From contig CAWAHE010000011.1 in NCBI GenBank assembly GCA_963781775.1, positions 305,795 through 369,794 of the forward strand: a DNA stretch of 64,000 nucleotides, written 5' to 3'. Source of the DNA: CAVSRC01 sp963781775 (GTDB taxonomy: Bacteria > Pseudomonadota > Alphaproteobacteria > Rhizobiales > Kaistiaceae). The notes under the pieces were generated by a model. That model did not search any database. It worked only from the letters and a program-made list of their open reading frames with translations, and had not been told where the DNA came from. Of the stretch, positions 48,838 through 58,212 are shown one piece after another (positions within the stretch are counted from its first letter, which is position 1; each line of letters starts with the position of its first letter). Made by a program: the position numbers and the translations under genes.

Positions 48838-50200
48838 TTCCATAGCCTTCCTGTATCCGCCTGTTGTAAAGGTTCAAAAAGAACGACATGACAATATTTA
48901 TGAAAAGGTAGAAAGCAATTGCCAAGATCATTGGCTCAATGGCTTGTCCAGTGACATATTCTATACTTTTCGCAATACTAACAACTTCAGGATAGCCAAT
49001 GGCAACCGCAAGTGAGGTGCTCTTTACCAGTGAGGAGTAACGTGCCAGCATCGGCGGGATCAGAGAACGGAGAGCGATCGGAAGCGTTACCAATCGGAAC
49101 GTTGAAAACCGGTTCAAACCGAGTGCTTGAGCAGCATCTTTCTGCCCTACTGCGACAGACTGGATGCCCCCCCTTATGATCTCGGCTGCATAGGCGCCTT
49201 GGTAGAAGGTCATCGCGAGTGCTAGGGCCGCAAATTCCGGGCTGAGAATTGCAGCATTTCGGATATTGAACACGCTTCGCACCGGAACAGCTAAGGCAAA
49301 GGGTTCTCCAAAAATGAGCCAACTACCCAAGATGAACGTCGCCGCCATCAGCAGTCCCGGCAAAATTGTGGACGGCCGCACCCCAAGTTTGGTTTGAGAT
49401 CTGCGTGCACGCACACGCAGCAGCCAGTACACAGCGATGGACAAAAAGATCGCGATGCAGAATGGCCAAGTCCCTGGCGTCGCGAGCGGCTCGGGTAGGA
49501 ATAGCCCCCTATTGTTTAGCCACACTATTTTGCCGAACGAGATGCTATGTCGGATCGGAGGTAGGTTCCGCAAGATACCGAAATACCAGAAGAACATGTG
49601 AACTAGGAGCGGAATGTTCCTCGTGAATTCGACGTACATTCTGGCAACAAGTTTTAGCAATACATTGCGGGACAGGCGCATCAATGCAACTAAGAGCCCA
49701 AGCAGAGTCGACGAAGCGATGGTTAGGACACTGATGCGCAGCGTGTTCGTAATTCCGACCAAAAATGCTTTGCCAAGGGTGTCATCAGAACTAAAACTTG
49801 ATAAATCAATACCGCCCTCGAAATAGAGAACGGCTAACGGAGCTCCGAGAAACAAGATCGTGGCAAGCGCCGAGGTCATGCCTTGCCCGTCTTTGCGGGT
49901 CCTTTTGGCAAGGCGTGAATGAATCACAATTGCCGCAATAAGGCTGATCGCGACACTCACCAGAAAGACGATTAGCCTCCGGTCGAGGATCGGTAGCAAC
50001 GCCTGTTCGCCGATGTCGAAGTTTGCTTTTTGAGCAAGAAAGGCAAACCCAGATCGAATGCCAAGTTCGTCTAGGCGCCGCATGCTCTGGACAACCAGGG
50101 CATGCAGCGCAACTGCAATGCAGCCAACAAGCAAGAGCTGGATTAGTACAGCTCGAAAATTGGCATTGCCGATACTGAACTTGCCACCACGAAGCGTCAC
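48830..50200 (-). CDS. aapQ: General amino-acid ABC permease AapQ-like
   Basis: 456 residues, longer than simple His/Glu permeases, as in AapQ/BztB with an N-terminal helical extension and a large loop. The blocks LDELGIRSGFAFLAQKANFDIGEQ, VEFTRNIPLLVHMFFWYFGILRNLPPIRHSI and AAQALGLNRFSTFRLVTLPIALRSLIPPMLARYSSLVKSTSLAVAIGYPEV are diagnostic. It ends RIQEGYGNG. The third-position composition is more AT-rich than in the urease region, suggesting a different source. Confidence 0.88.
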   Translation of the reverse strand: MTLRGGKFSIGNANFRAVLIQLLLVGCIAVALHALVVQSMRRLDELGIRSGFAFLAQKANFDIGEQALLPILDRRLIVFLVSVAISLIAAIVIHSRLAKRTRKDGQGMTSALATILFLGAPLAVLYFEGGIDLSSFSSDDTLGKAFLVGITNTLRISVLTIASSTLLGLLVALMRLSRNVLLKLVARMYVEFTRNIPLLVHMFFWYFGILRNLPPIRHSISFGKIVWLNNRGLFLPEPLATPGTWPFCIAIFLSIAVYWLLRVRARRSQTKLGVRPSTILPGLLMAATFILGSWLIFGEPFALAVPVRSVFNIRNAAILSPEFAALALAMTFYQGAYAAEIIRGGIQSVAVGQKDAAQALGLNRFSTFRLVTLPIALRSLIPPMLARYSSLVKSTSLAVAIGYPEVVSIAKSIEYVTGQAIEPMILAIAFYLFINIVMSFFLNLYNRRIQEGYGNG

Positions 50201-50233
50201 TGAAACGCCTCTTCAGGATGCGCACAGCAACTG

Positions 50234-51241
50234 TTATTGAAACTGCGGTGAATACTGAAGGCCACCATCAGTCCACAGCGCGTTCAAGCCACGCTTGAGA
50301 CCCATCGGAGTGTTCGGTCCAATGTTACGCGCAAAGATCTCGCCGTAGTTTCCGACCGCCTTAATGGCCCTCACCGCGAATTTCGGATCGAGGCCGATAT
50401 CTTTGCCCAAATCGCCCTCGGCGCCGACAATGCGTCGGATTTCGGCGTTCTTTGTCTGTCCGCCGATCTGCTCAACATTGGACTGAGTTATCCCGTAGAA
50501 TTCGGCAGCGACTAGCGCATTGAATGTCCATTTCACGACGCCATACCACTGATCGTCACCCTGCCGTACCGCCAGGCCTAGGGGAGATCGTGCAAGGTTC
50601 ACATCCAGGATGGTGTGAGCCGCTGGATTGGGAAGTTGCGTCCGCATGCGCGCCAAATTGTTGCTGTCACCCATGATGAAATCACACCGTTTTGCTCCAT
50701 ATGCCTGGCGCGCCTCAACTCCTCCCTTGAAGGTAACCGCAGTGTAAGTGAGGCCCTTCGCCTTGAATAGCTCCGCAACCGCGGTCTCCGCGGTCGAGCC
50801 AGAGATCACGCACGCGCTAGCACCATCTAATGCTTCAACACTCTTGGCACCGACGTCCTTGCTCGTCATTATACTTTGAGTGTCATAGTACGTTATCGCT
50901 GGGAACATCACGCCGAGACTTGTGTCGCGGGTCATTGTCTCAGTATTTTGCATCGCGAGAACGTCGGCCTTGCCTGATGCTAACGCCAGAAAACGCTCAT
51001 TGGACTGCAGAGAAACGAACTCCGGTTTCACATCGACCGCCGCCGCGATTGCGCGGCATATGTCGACGTTGAAGCCCACCCACTCTCCGTTCTTGTCAAC
51101 GGTGGAAAAGCCCGCGTATTCGGGATTTACACCGCAAATGAGCGTTCCTCGAGCCTTTACGTCGGACAGCACGCCCGCATGGGCGCTGCCTGCAACCATC
51201 ACGACGGCCAGCAGCGCCAAGGTAGTAGTTGAAAGACGCAT
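50234..51241 (-). CDS. aapJ: General amino-acid ABC substrate-binding protein AapJ-like
   Basis: 335 residues with a signal peptide (MRLSTTTLALLAVVMVAGSAHA). Then GTLICGVNPEYAGFSTVDKNGEWVGFNVDICRAIAAAVF-like start, the classic AapJ motif, FKGGVEARQAYGAKRCDFIMGDSNNLA and SPLGLAVRQGDDQWYGVVKWTFNALVAAE. The upstream in-frame ATG at 51304 would extend the leader without merit. It is the first gene of aapJQM followed by the PLP enzyme. The ATPase gene is absent from its usual place after aapM; an aapP copy lies 2.2 kb away on the other strand. Confidence 0.9.
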   Translation of the reverse strand: MRLSTTTLALLAVVMVAGSAHAGVLSDVKARGTLICGVNPEYAGFSTVDKNGEWVGFNVDICRAIAAAVDVKPEFVSLQSNERFLALASGKADVLAMQNTETMTRDTSLGVMFPAITYYDTQSIMTSKDVGAKSVEALDGASACVISGSTAETAVAELFKAKGLTYTAVTFKGGVEARQAYGAKRCDFIMGDSNNLARMRTQLPNPAAHTILDVNLARSPLGLAVRQGDDQWYGVVKWTFNALVAAEFYGITQSNVEQIGGQTKNAEIRRIVGAEGDLGKDIGLDPKFAVRAIKAVGNYGEIFARNIGPNTPMGLKRGLNALWTDGGLQYSPQFQ

Positions 51242-51546
51242 AGCTATTCCCTCCCTTTGAAGACGCCTCGCATACTGGATCAGCCTCCCCCCGAGGACAC
51301 GCACCCCTCAAGCAATTAATTGCGACAAATGTCAGCTGATGTAATTGCGCAAAACTCGCTGCCAACATGATGACCATATCCGTCATCCAAGCGGACATCG
51401 AGCAACCTTTGCCGAGCCCGACATGTGGCAGGATCGCCAATAGCCAATCGCTCTTTAGAGCAGCAGTTGTCCTGAGTTCCGCGTCGTGCGCGTTGGAAGC
51501 AATTAGTTGCTCGCGCAAGATGGGCAAGGCGGGCAAAACGACAGGC

Positions 51547-52305
51547 ATGTTGGACGCGATCGCTTCGCACTCCGTGATTGGCCTTGTCAGCCTCGTCGTT
51601 GGTACGATGATCGGCGCGACATCGATTGGCGGCGTGTTGTTGGCCCCCGGACTCAATATCGTCGGGCACACGAGCATTCGTGATGCGATACCCATTTGCA
51701 TGTTGGCATTCGCATTCAGCGGATTTTTCAGCACGATAATCTATGCGCGGAGGAAAGTGATCCAGTGGGCATCCCTTGGGTTCCTGTCCCTCGGCGCGTG
51801 CCCGTCTGCGTTTGCAGGCGCGTCGATCGTCGGACTTGTGCCAGTGCCTGCTTTGAAGTTAGCGATAGCGGTGTTGGTTGTCGTCGCTGGTGTTCAAGCC
51901 GTTTTTGGAAGGAGAGAGAACCAGGATGAGCGTCACATCGGCTCCGGCAGCCTAATCGCGGTAGGCGCAATAGTGGGCTTCGGGTCATCGTTGACCGGGA
52001 CAGGTGGACCTTTGATCCTCTTACCGTTGCTAATGCTTGTAAGCGCTAATCTTCTGCAGTCGATCGGGCTTGCGCAGGCCATACAAATTCCAATCGGGCT
52101 CTTCGCCTCCGCGAATAACCTGATTTATGGAGGAATCGATCTGACGCTTGCCCCTTGGGTCACCGCTTTGGTCGTTGTTGGGGTGTGTTTGGGTACAACA
52201 TTCGTCCGACATCACTCACCAGCGAAAATTAGGCCACACATTGGGTTTGTGCTCACAACCATCGGCCTTTTCTATGGAGTTAATGCGCTGGCGTCTGCAA
52301 CCTAG
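51547..52305 (+). CDS. TSUP-family (TauE/SafE) membrane exporter
   Basis: 252 residues from MLDAIASHSVIGLVSLVVGTMIGATSIGGVLLAPGL, with about eight hydrophobic segments in two similar halves (SLIAVGAIVGFGSSLTGTGGPLILLPLLM is the second-half signature). TSUP proteins export sulfite, sulfoacetate or other organosulfur anions. In-frame ATGs at 51520 and 51367 are possible but lengthen a polar N-terminus. The 305-bp gap to aapJ should hold divergent promoters. Next to an amino-acid importer and a PLP enzyme, it suggests disposal of sulfite from a sulfur-containing amino acid. Confidence 0.78.
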   Translation: MLDAIASHSVIGLVSLVVGTMIGATSIGGVLLAPGLNIVGHTSIRDAIPICMLAFAFSGFFSTIIYARRKVIQWASLGFLSLGACPSAFAGASIVGLVPVPALKLAIAVLVVVAGVQAVFGRRENQDERHIGSGSLIAVGAIVGFGSSLTGTGGPLILLPLLMLVSANLLQSIGLAQAIQIPIGLFASANNLIYGGIDLTLAPWVTALVVVGVCLGTTFVRHHSPAKIRPHIGFVLTTIGLFYGVNALASAT

Positions 52306-52373
52306 TTCGCCATGCGGAAAGATGCTGAGATAGCAGCCGCCTCTGAGGGGAGTGGGAAGAAGGGAGCACCAAT

Positions 52374-53123
52374 ATGTCAATAACTAGCGAGCTGGATTGC
52401 GTTGCACCTCCGAAAAAAAGGCGCCGTGCTCTGTACATGACGGAGTTGCTCATTGAGATTGACGACAACCCGGATGTGCTGGGGCGACTTTCAGATGAAG
52501 AACGAGAGGTCGTAGAGGGGCGTGGATGCCGTCGCAGTTACGCCGTAGGGGAGATTGTCTTTGAACAAGGACGCCGACACGACGGCATTTTTGTAATCGA
52601 GAGTGGACGAGTTCGTTCGTACTACGTTGGAGCGAACGCCCGCGAAATTACGCTAGCCTATTGGACACCTGGTCATTTCGTTGGTGGCCCTGAGATTTTT
52701 GGCGGCGGTGAACACATCTGGACCGCGGAAGCTACAGAGCCAAGTGAGATCCTCCACCTATCTGGCCTAGAGTTGCGCTCTCTCGTGCAAACGATGCCGC
52801 ACCTGGCGACGGGCCTAATCGAAGCGCTTGTTCACAAAGGCAAATGCTATTCAGCTCTACTGCAGTTGCTGGGCACACGCTCGGTCAGCAATCGACTGGC
52901 ACATCTGATCCTGACGCTGGCTCGCCGCTTCGGGACGCCCCATGGTCCACAGATTGTAATTGAGACCACATTCACGGACTTTGAACTAGCCAACATGATC
53001 GGTTCGACCCGCCAGTGGGTCTCGACCACGCTCGGCCGCTTTGAAAGTGAGGGCTTAATTAAGCGCCAAGGGCGGCGCATCATCGTTCGAAAAGTAGCGG
53101 CCTTGGAGGATATGTCGGTCTAG
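52374..53123 (+). CDS. Crp/Fnr-family transcriptional regulator
   Basis: 249 residues. The cyclic-nucleotide-binding-like beta-roll (RSYAVGEIVFEQGRRHDGIFVIESGRVRSYYVGANAREITLAYWTPGHFVGGPEIFGGG) is followed by a C-terminal winged HTH (TDFELANMIGSTRQWVSTTLGRFESEGLIKRQGRRIIVR). There is no Fe-S cysteine cluster as in Fnr. It is located 68 bp after the TSUP gene and likely regulates the aap/TSUP module. ATG 52437 (MTELLIEID) is an alternative start. 53124-53416 downstream is non-coding with no feature I can name. Confidence 0.85.
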   Translation: MSITSELDCVAPPKKRRRALYMTELLIEIDDNPDVLGRLSDEEREVVEGRGCRRSYAVGEIVFEQGRRHDGIFVIESGRVRSYYVGANAREITLAYWTPGHFVGGPEIFGGGEHIWTAEATEPSEILHLSGLELRSLVQTMPHLATGLIEALVHKGKCYSALLQLLGTRSVSNRLAHLILTLARRFGTPHGPQIVIETTFTDFELANMIGSTRQWVSTTLGRFESEGLIKRQGRRIIVRKVAALEDMSV

Positions 53124-53416
53124 CGTTTGTAAGGGCGCATTTGGCGGTTTCAGTCGCTCGCGCTCGGGCCTCAAAACTAAACTAGATAATAACCGTGGTG
53201 CGATGCCAACGCTGGGGCGGCTTGCAGACGTCCGATGTCACTTAGCCATCATTCGGCTACCGAACATCAGCGCTCTGCTCCTCCTGTGACTCCGCGTCAA
53301 CTGAGACGGGAGGGGACACTCGCACTCACTCTGTGCACCGACTGGGCAAGCGCCTTATAGCAGAGCGGCTCAAGCATTGGTGCGCGAGCAATACCCGAAT
53401 ACCTAGGAGAGTCCCG

Positions 53417-54211
53417 ATGTCCGAAACCGCTGTCGCCGCTGCTCCCGACCGCCCGAAGATGACGGTCTCGGCGACCGAGGTCGCGATCGACATCGTCGAC
53501 ATGAACAAGTGGTACGGCGACTTTCACGTGCTGCGCGACATCAACCTCAAGGTCATGCGCGGGCGAGCGCATCGTCGTCTGCGGCCCGTCGGGCTCGGGC
53601 AAGTCGACGCATGATCCGCTGCATCAACCGGCTGGAGGAGCATCAGAAAGGCAAGATCGTCGTCGACGGCATCGAGCTGACCGAGACCTCAAGCGCATCG
53701 ACGAGATCCGCCGCGAGGTCGGCATGGTGTTCCAGCACTTCAACCTGTTCCCGCACCTGACCATCCTGGAGAACTGCACGCTGGCGCCGATCTGGGTGCG
53801 CAAGATGCCGAAGAAGGAGGCCGAGGAGGTGGCGATGCGCTACCTCGACGCGCGTCAAGATCCCCGAGCAGGCGAACAAATATCCGGGCCAGCTCTCCGG
53901 CGGCCAGCAGCAGCGCGTCGCCATCGCGCGGGCGCTGTGCATGAACCCGAACATCATGCTGTTCGACGAGCCGACGTCGGCGCTCGACCCGGAGATGATC
54001 AAGGAAGTGCTCGACGTGATGGTCGACCTGGCCGAGGAAGGCATGACCATGATCGTGCGTCACCCACGAGATGGGGTTCGCCAGGCAGGTGGCAGACCGG
54101 GTCATCTTCATGGATGCCGGCCAGATCATCGAGCAGAACGAGCCGGAGCAGTTCTTCACCCATCCGCAGCACGAGCGGACCAAGCTTTTCCTCAGCCAGA
54201 TCCTGCACTAG
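53417..54211 (+). CDS. aapP: General amino-acid ABC ATPase AapP, several codon-boundary indels
   Basis: About 263 residues after reframing: MSETAVAAAPDRPKMTVSATEVAIDIVDMNKWYGDFHVLRDINLKVMRG, Walker A GPSGSGKST, VGMVFQHFNLFPHLTILENC, LSGGQQQRVAIARALCMNPNIMLFDEPTSALDPEMI, THEMGFARQVADRVIFMDAGQI. Extra bases after CGC (about 53567), ACG (about 53611), GAC (about 53854) and GTG (about 54060), and one missing G near 53690, all lie on codon boundaries. Its very GC-rich codons contrast with aapJQM, so it may come from a different aap operon. It ends next to a recombinase remnant. Confidence 0.9.
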
Positions 54212-54234
54212 ACGAACTGCGGACTTGGCAACGC

Positions 54235-54435
54235 GCCGATTGCCCAGCTTCGCGGCTCAAGCCTTCCGAGCGGCGAGTGTGGCTTGGTCCGTTCCGAAAT
54301 CAGCCATCACCCCTCTCCTCCAGGGCAGCATGAAGGGATCTGCATCTCTTCTCGGGTCGGCGAGGATGAAGGGCGCACCTTGGGCCATCAAACTCAAGGC
54401 CAACGTCCCGGGAGAGCCGATCGAGCTCACCGGGG
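54235..54435 (-). pseudogene. Degenerate serine-recombinase fragment
   Basis: On the minus strand, SLMAQGAPFILADPRRDADPFML and later TLAARKA align with SGLMAQRVPFIVAELGRDADPFML and ALAARKA of the recombinase at 38074-38506 and 59724-60311. A reading of AYFG-like ends is lost and the centre is shortened. The nucleotides AGCATGAAGGGATCTGCATC are shared with the other copies. It separates the aapP gene from the TRAP module. Confidence 0.8.
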
Positions 54436-55712
54436 CCCCATCACAGCATTGGGCAACCACAGAGTAACGAGGGGGAAAAAGGTCACCAGAATGAGCACGA
54501 TGAAGAGCGGCAAAAGGAATGGCAGTACGGCTCGAGTTAGGCGGTCGAAGCGCACGCCACTAACTTCCGACATGATGTAAAGGCCTATGCCCATGGGCGG
54601 TGTGGCAATACCGTAGACGATTGACATCGTGAAGATGAGTCCGAACTGGACCCGATCCACACCGAAACGATCGCAGATAGGCAGCAGCATCGGCACCAAG
54701 ATCAACATGGCGGGAACGCCTTCGATCAGACACCCAACCACCGTCAGGAAGAGCAACAGCAAGCACAGAAACACCCACCGCGTCTCCGTTATGGCGAGCA
54801 GGGCCGCGCCAGCCGCTTGTGGGGCCTGTTCGATCGCCAAGAGCCAACTCATCGCAGTGGAGAAGCCAATGATCATCATGACTACTGCGGTCATCAGGAC
54901 TGTGTCCGTAAGCGCCTGCCATACCTTGGCGAAGGTAAGCGTACGATAGACCATCCCAATCAAAAGGCTGTACCCGCACGCGAGCACCCCTGCCTCGGTA
55001 GCAGTGACAAAACCGCCGATTATCGACAGGAGAATGATTGCAGGTGCCACCAAAGCTGCTAAGCCATGCACAGCGCGGCGCACTACGATGCGCCGCGGTG
55101 CTCGCGTGACCGTGGGAAAATCGTATCGAAAGGCGAGCAGGCGGTTGAACGCCAGAAGCGATCCGCCAACCAAAAGTCCAGGGACCACGCCAGCTAGGAA
55201 TAGTCGCGCGACGGAAGTATCCGACAAAAACGCGTACAGAATGAGCGCTATTGATGGTGGAATGATAGGAGCGACGACTGAAGACGCCAGCGTTACTGCG
55301 GAGGCAAACTCCATGGGATAGCCTCTGTCGCGCATTGCCTTCACCGCAATGGTGCCGAGGCCGGCGAGGTCGGCTACCACGGCGCCAGAACTCCTGCAAA
55401 AATCATTGAAGCAACGACAACTACTTGAGCGAGGCCAGCTTTGACATGCCCGACCAATGCCTCTGCAAAATCGAAGATCCGGTCGGTCATGCCGGCAGCG
55501 TTCATCAAATTGCCGGCCATTATGAAGAAAGGTACAGCAAGCAGTGCCGGATTATCGACGCCATCGAGAATCTGCTGAGGCAGGACAAACATCATCCCAC
55601 CGAAACCCGCGTGGATTATTGCCACTAGCACCGCCCCGCCGAGTGCCATGGCGACTGGTAGTCCGGCGAGCATCAGCAGCGTAAAGCCGCCAAACAGAAG
55701 CAGCATCGTCAT
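54427..55712 (-). CDS. dctM: TRAP transporter large permease (DctM), one missing base
   Basis: About 428 residues. The N-terminal part MTMLLLFGGFTLLMLAGLPVAMALGGAVLV...FAEALVGHVKAGLAQVVVVASMIFAGV is followed, after one lost T of a T-T pair at the codon boundary near 55385, by GAVVADLAGLGTIAVKAMRDRGYPMEFASAVTLASSVVAPIIPPSIALILY. Twelve or so helices; the tail is PLVTLWLPNAVMGPR. It forms the Na+-driven channel with DctQ and receives substrate from DctP. The 3' end runs into the recombinase remnant, so the last residues may be altered. Confidence 0.88.
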
Positions 55713-55725
55713 AGACGCTGTTGGC

Positions 55726-56202
55726 CTATCGTCGCTCGGTCGCCAGGGCGGCTGCCATCTCCCGCAGCACGCCGATGGCCATCAGTCCTGTTGCAACAAA
55801 GAGCGGGACCGAGAGCATGTAGCGCGGTAGACCTACGATCTCGATTAGGTTCTGCTGAGCGGCAAGTAGGCGCGGAGCCTGCCATAGGATCGCCGCCAAC
55901 ACCGCAAGCACAACCGCACCACCGATTACCGATACGGTCGACTGCGCTCTCGCATTGAAACGTTCGACCAAGAACAACACTCGTAGATCGCGCCCCCGTC
56001 GATAAGCAACATACGCGCCGAGAAACACGGACCACACGAACAGGACTGTCGACCAAGGAAACACGAATACCAGGTCGCGTCCAACTACGACGCGGCTGGT
56101 GATGTTGGCGAGGTTTCCCACCAGAATGGCGGCAAGGCATAGATTAGCTAGGATGAGACAGGCGTGCTCAGCGAATCCAAGTAACTTATCGACGGTGCGC
56201 AC
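55726..56202 (-). CDS. dctQ: TRAP transporter small permease (DctQ)
   Basis: 158 residues with four helices: LLGFAEHACLILANLCLAAILVGNLANITSRVV, FPWSTVLFVWSVFLGAYVAYRRGRDLRVLFLVERF (typical DctQ block with the R-G-R-D-L motif), AVLAAILWQAPRLL and YMLSVPLFVATGLMAIGVLREM. It is placed between dctP and dctM with 13- and 17-bp gaps, the usual TRAP operon order. Confidence 0.88.
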   Translation of the reverse strand: MRTVDKLLGFAEHACLILANLCLAAILVGNLANITSRVVVGRDLVFVFPWSTVLFVWSVFLGAYVAYRRGRDLRVLFLVERFNARAQSTVSVIGGAVVLAVLAAILWQAPRLLAAQQNLIEIVGLPRYMLSVPLFVATGLMAIGVLREMAAALATERR

Positions 56203-56219
56203 GCCAGTCGTCCACGGGA

Positions 56220-57200
56220 TCAGTGTAATTCGTCGACGGCCTGCAGGAAGCCGGCAGGTAGCTTTCCGAGCTTTTGCTGCTCGGCGTAAAAGTCGTGCAT
56301 CCGTGCCACAATAGCCGAGGTGTCTAGCGTTTCGAACTTAACACCGTGGTCCTTCAGCCGGGCAAGCGATGCGCTAGTCGCGTCATCGGTTGCCTTCTTG
56401 CTGAACGCAGCCGTCTCGACTTGGGCTTTGTCGACAGCAGCCCGAAGGGCGGGTGTCAGCCCATCATAGGCCTTGGCGTTAACCATCAGAGCAATGCCTT
56501 GATAGAATTCATCGTCGCGGATCACATAGTTCGCGACCTCATAGAAACGCATGCCCTCCACGATGGAAACTGGGCTGGTAACCGCTTCGACGACGCCCGT
56601 TCTGATTGCTTCGTAGGTATCCGTCCAAGCCAGCACCTTAGGCTCGGCTCCGAGATAGCGCCAAGCAGCGACGGCGAGATCATCGGGATACATCCTCAGC
56701 TTGAGGCCGGCGAGGTCGCTGAGGCTGCGGACGTCCCGCTTGGAAACTAGCACGCGGTAAGGACCGCGATAGATCGCCGTGGGGTCGCCTACAAAAGTGA
56801 TGCCCGCATCATCCCTAACTTTCTTGAACCAGGTCTGTACGAGATCGCCCTGCATAAACCTCACCCAGTGGTCACGGCTCTTGAAAAGGAAAGGCGCGAT
56901 CACATACCGAATGTCCGGTGCCCATTTGCCGAGATTGGATGGGTCCTCAGCAAATATCTGAATGGTTCCAGCCTGCAGCTGCTCTAGAACCGCGTCTGTC
57001 TTCCCGAGTTGCTCCGAGGGAAATACCTGAACTGAGAGCTTGCCCGCCGAATATTTGCCAACCAAGTCCGCAAAATGTTGGAATATCTTTCCCTCGAGGC
57101 TGTCTGCCGGCTGCTTCGTCGACATGCGCCACGTCTCGGCTTGGCCGGGAAGTGCGAAGCACACTAGTGCTAGGGCGGCGAAAAACAGCTTTCTGATCAT
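56220..57200 (-). CDS. dctP: TRAP transporter substrate-binding protein (DctP)
   Basis: 326 residues with a signal peptide (MIRKLFFAALALVCFALPGQA). WRMSTKQPADSLEGKIFQHFADLVGKYSAGKLSVQVFPSEQLGKTDAVLEQLQAGTIQIFAEDPSNLGKW and LAGLKLRMYPDDLAVAAWRYLGAEPKVLAWTDTYEAIRTGVVEAVTSPVSI are canonical; the Arg in GLKLRMY is the carboxylate-binding residue. Ligands are typically organic acids. It is divergent from the amidohydrolase gene, with an 80-bp intergenic region that should hold both promoters. Confidence 0.9.
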   Translation of the reverse strand: MIRKLFFAALALVCFALPGQAETWRMSTKQPADSLEGKIFQHFADLVGKYSAGKLSVQVFPSEQLGKTDAVLEQLQAGTIQIFAEDPSNLGKWAPDIRYVIAPFLFKSRDHWVRFMQGDLVQTWFKKVRDDAGITFVGDPTAIYRGPYRVLVSKRDVRSLSDLAGLKLRMYPDDLAVAAWRYLGAEPKVLAWTDTYEAIRTGVVEAVTSPVSIVEGMRFYEVANYVIRDDEFYQGIALMVNAKAYDGLTPALRAAVDKAQVETAAFSKKATDDATSASLARLKDHGVKFETLDTSAIVARMHDFYAEQQKLGKLPAGFLQAVDELH

Positions 57201-57280
57201 AGTGTGTCCCTCCCACGCTTTGACAATGACAACGCCAGAAACGTTGATAGCATGCGCTCTTGCTGCTGTCAGGGGGATGG

Positions 57281-58189
57281 ATGCCACGCTCGGTCGACGC
57301 TCATTTTCACGTCTGGGACGCCACTGTGAACCGATACCCGTACCTTACCGACGGGTCCCGAGATCGCATGCACGGAAAACCGTTGCCGCGGCGCTGGGTC
57401 ATGGAAGACTACCTCCGTGTGATCGCGGGCCAAGGTATCATTCGTTCGGTCCACATTCAGTGCGGTTGGGACCCTGTTGATCCGGTGGGCGAGACACGAT
57501 GGTTGGATGAGATCGCGGACCGGTTCGGACACCCCCATGGCATCGTCGCACATGCCGATCTTGCCGCCGGGAATGTGGAGGAGATGCTCGCGGCGCATTG
57601 TGAGGCGTCGACACGTACACGCGGCATTCGCCAGCACGTAGGCTGGCACGACAGTCCCCGCTATCGGCTGGCAGCTCGACCCGACATGCTGAAAGACCCT
57701 GCTTGGATCAATGGATACCGAACTCTGGCCCAGTTCGGACTGTCGTTCGATTTGCAGGCCTTCTTTCCCCAATTCGAAGATGCTGCGCGACTTGCGCGAG
57801 CGGTTCCGGATGTGCCGCTCATTTTATGCAACGCCGGGATGCCGGTCGATCGAGACGAGGAAAGCGTTGAGGGCTGGCGCCGTTGCATCAGGAAGCTTGC
57901 GGAGGCGCCGAACAGTTGGGCCAAGATCGGTGGGTTCGGGATGGTTGATCACGATTGGACTACAGAGACCATCCGCCCATTTGTTATGTGGCTCATTGAG
58001 TGCTTCGGCACCGAGCGGTGCCTTTTTGGCAGCAACTTCCCCGTCGATGGGCTCTTCCGCTCCTTCGGCTTCACTTGGAGGGCCTTTCGCGAAATCCTTG
58101 CTGACTTCAGTGCAACCGAGCGGGACGCATTGCTCTACGGCAATGCGTGTCGAGTGTATCGCCTCACCGCGGCTTCGCCCCATAACTAA
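57281..58189 (+). CDS. Amidohydrolase-superfamily lactonase-like protein (LigI/amidohydro_2 type)
   Basis: 302 residues. SVDAHFHVWDATVNRYPYL carries the HxH metal motif after the first strand. ADLAAGNVEEML, IRQHVGWHDSPRY, MPVDRDEESVEGWRRCIRKLAEAPNSWAKIGGFG and LFGSNFPVDGLF (terminal Asp of the fold) follow the 2-pyrone-4,6-dicarboxylate hydrolase/aminocarboxymuconate-semialdehyde decarboxylase group. It probably opens a lactone or hydrolyses a ring product of the TRAP substrate. ATG 57281 is preferred over 57260. Confidence 0.8.
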   Translation: MPRSVDAHFHVWDATVNRYPYLTDGSRDRMHGKPLPRRWVMEDYLRVIAGQGIIRSVHIQCGWDPVDPVGETRWLDEIADRFGHPHGIVAHADLAAGNVEEMLAAHCEASTRTRGIRQHVGWHDSPRYRLAARPDMLKDPAWINGYRTLAQFGLSFDLQAFFPQFEDAARLARAVPDVPLILCNAGMPVDRDEESVEGWRRCIRKLAEAPNSWAKIGGFGMVDHDWTTETIRPFVMWLIECFGTERCLFGSNFPVDGLFRSFGFTWRAFREILADFSATERDALLYGNACRVYRLTAASPHN

Positions 58190-58212
58190 ACTAAGTGCAG
58201 GCAGAGCGACCA

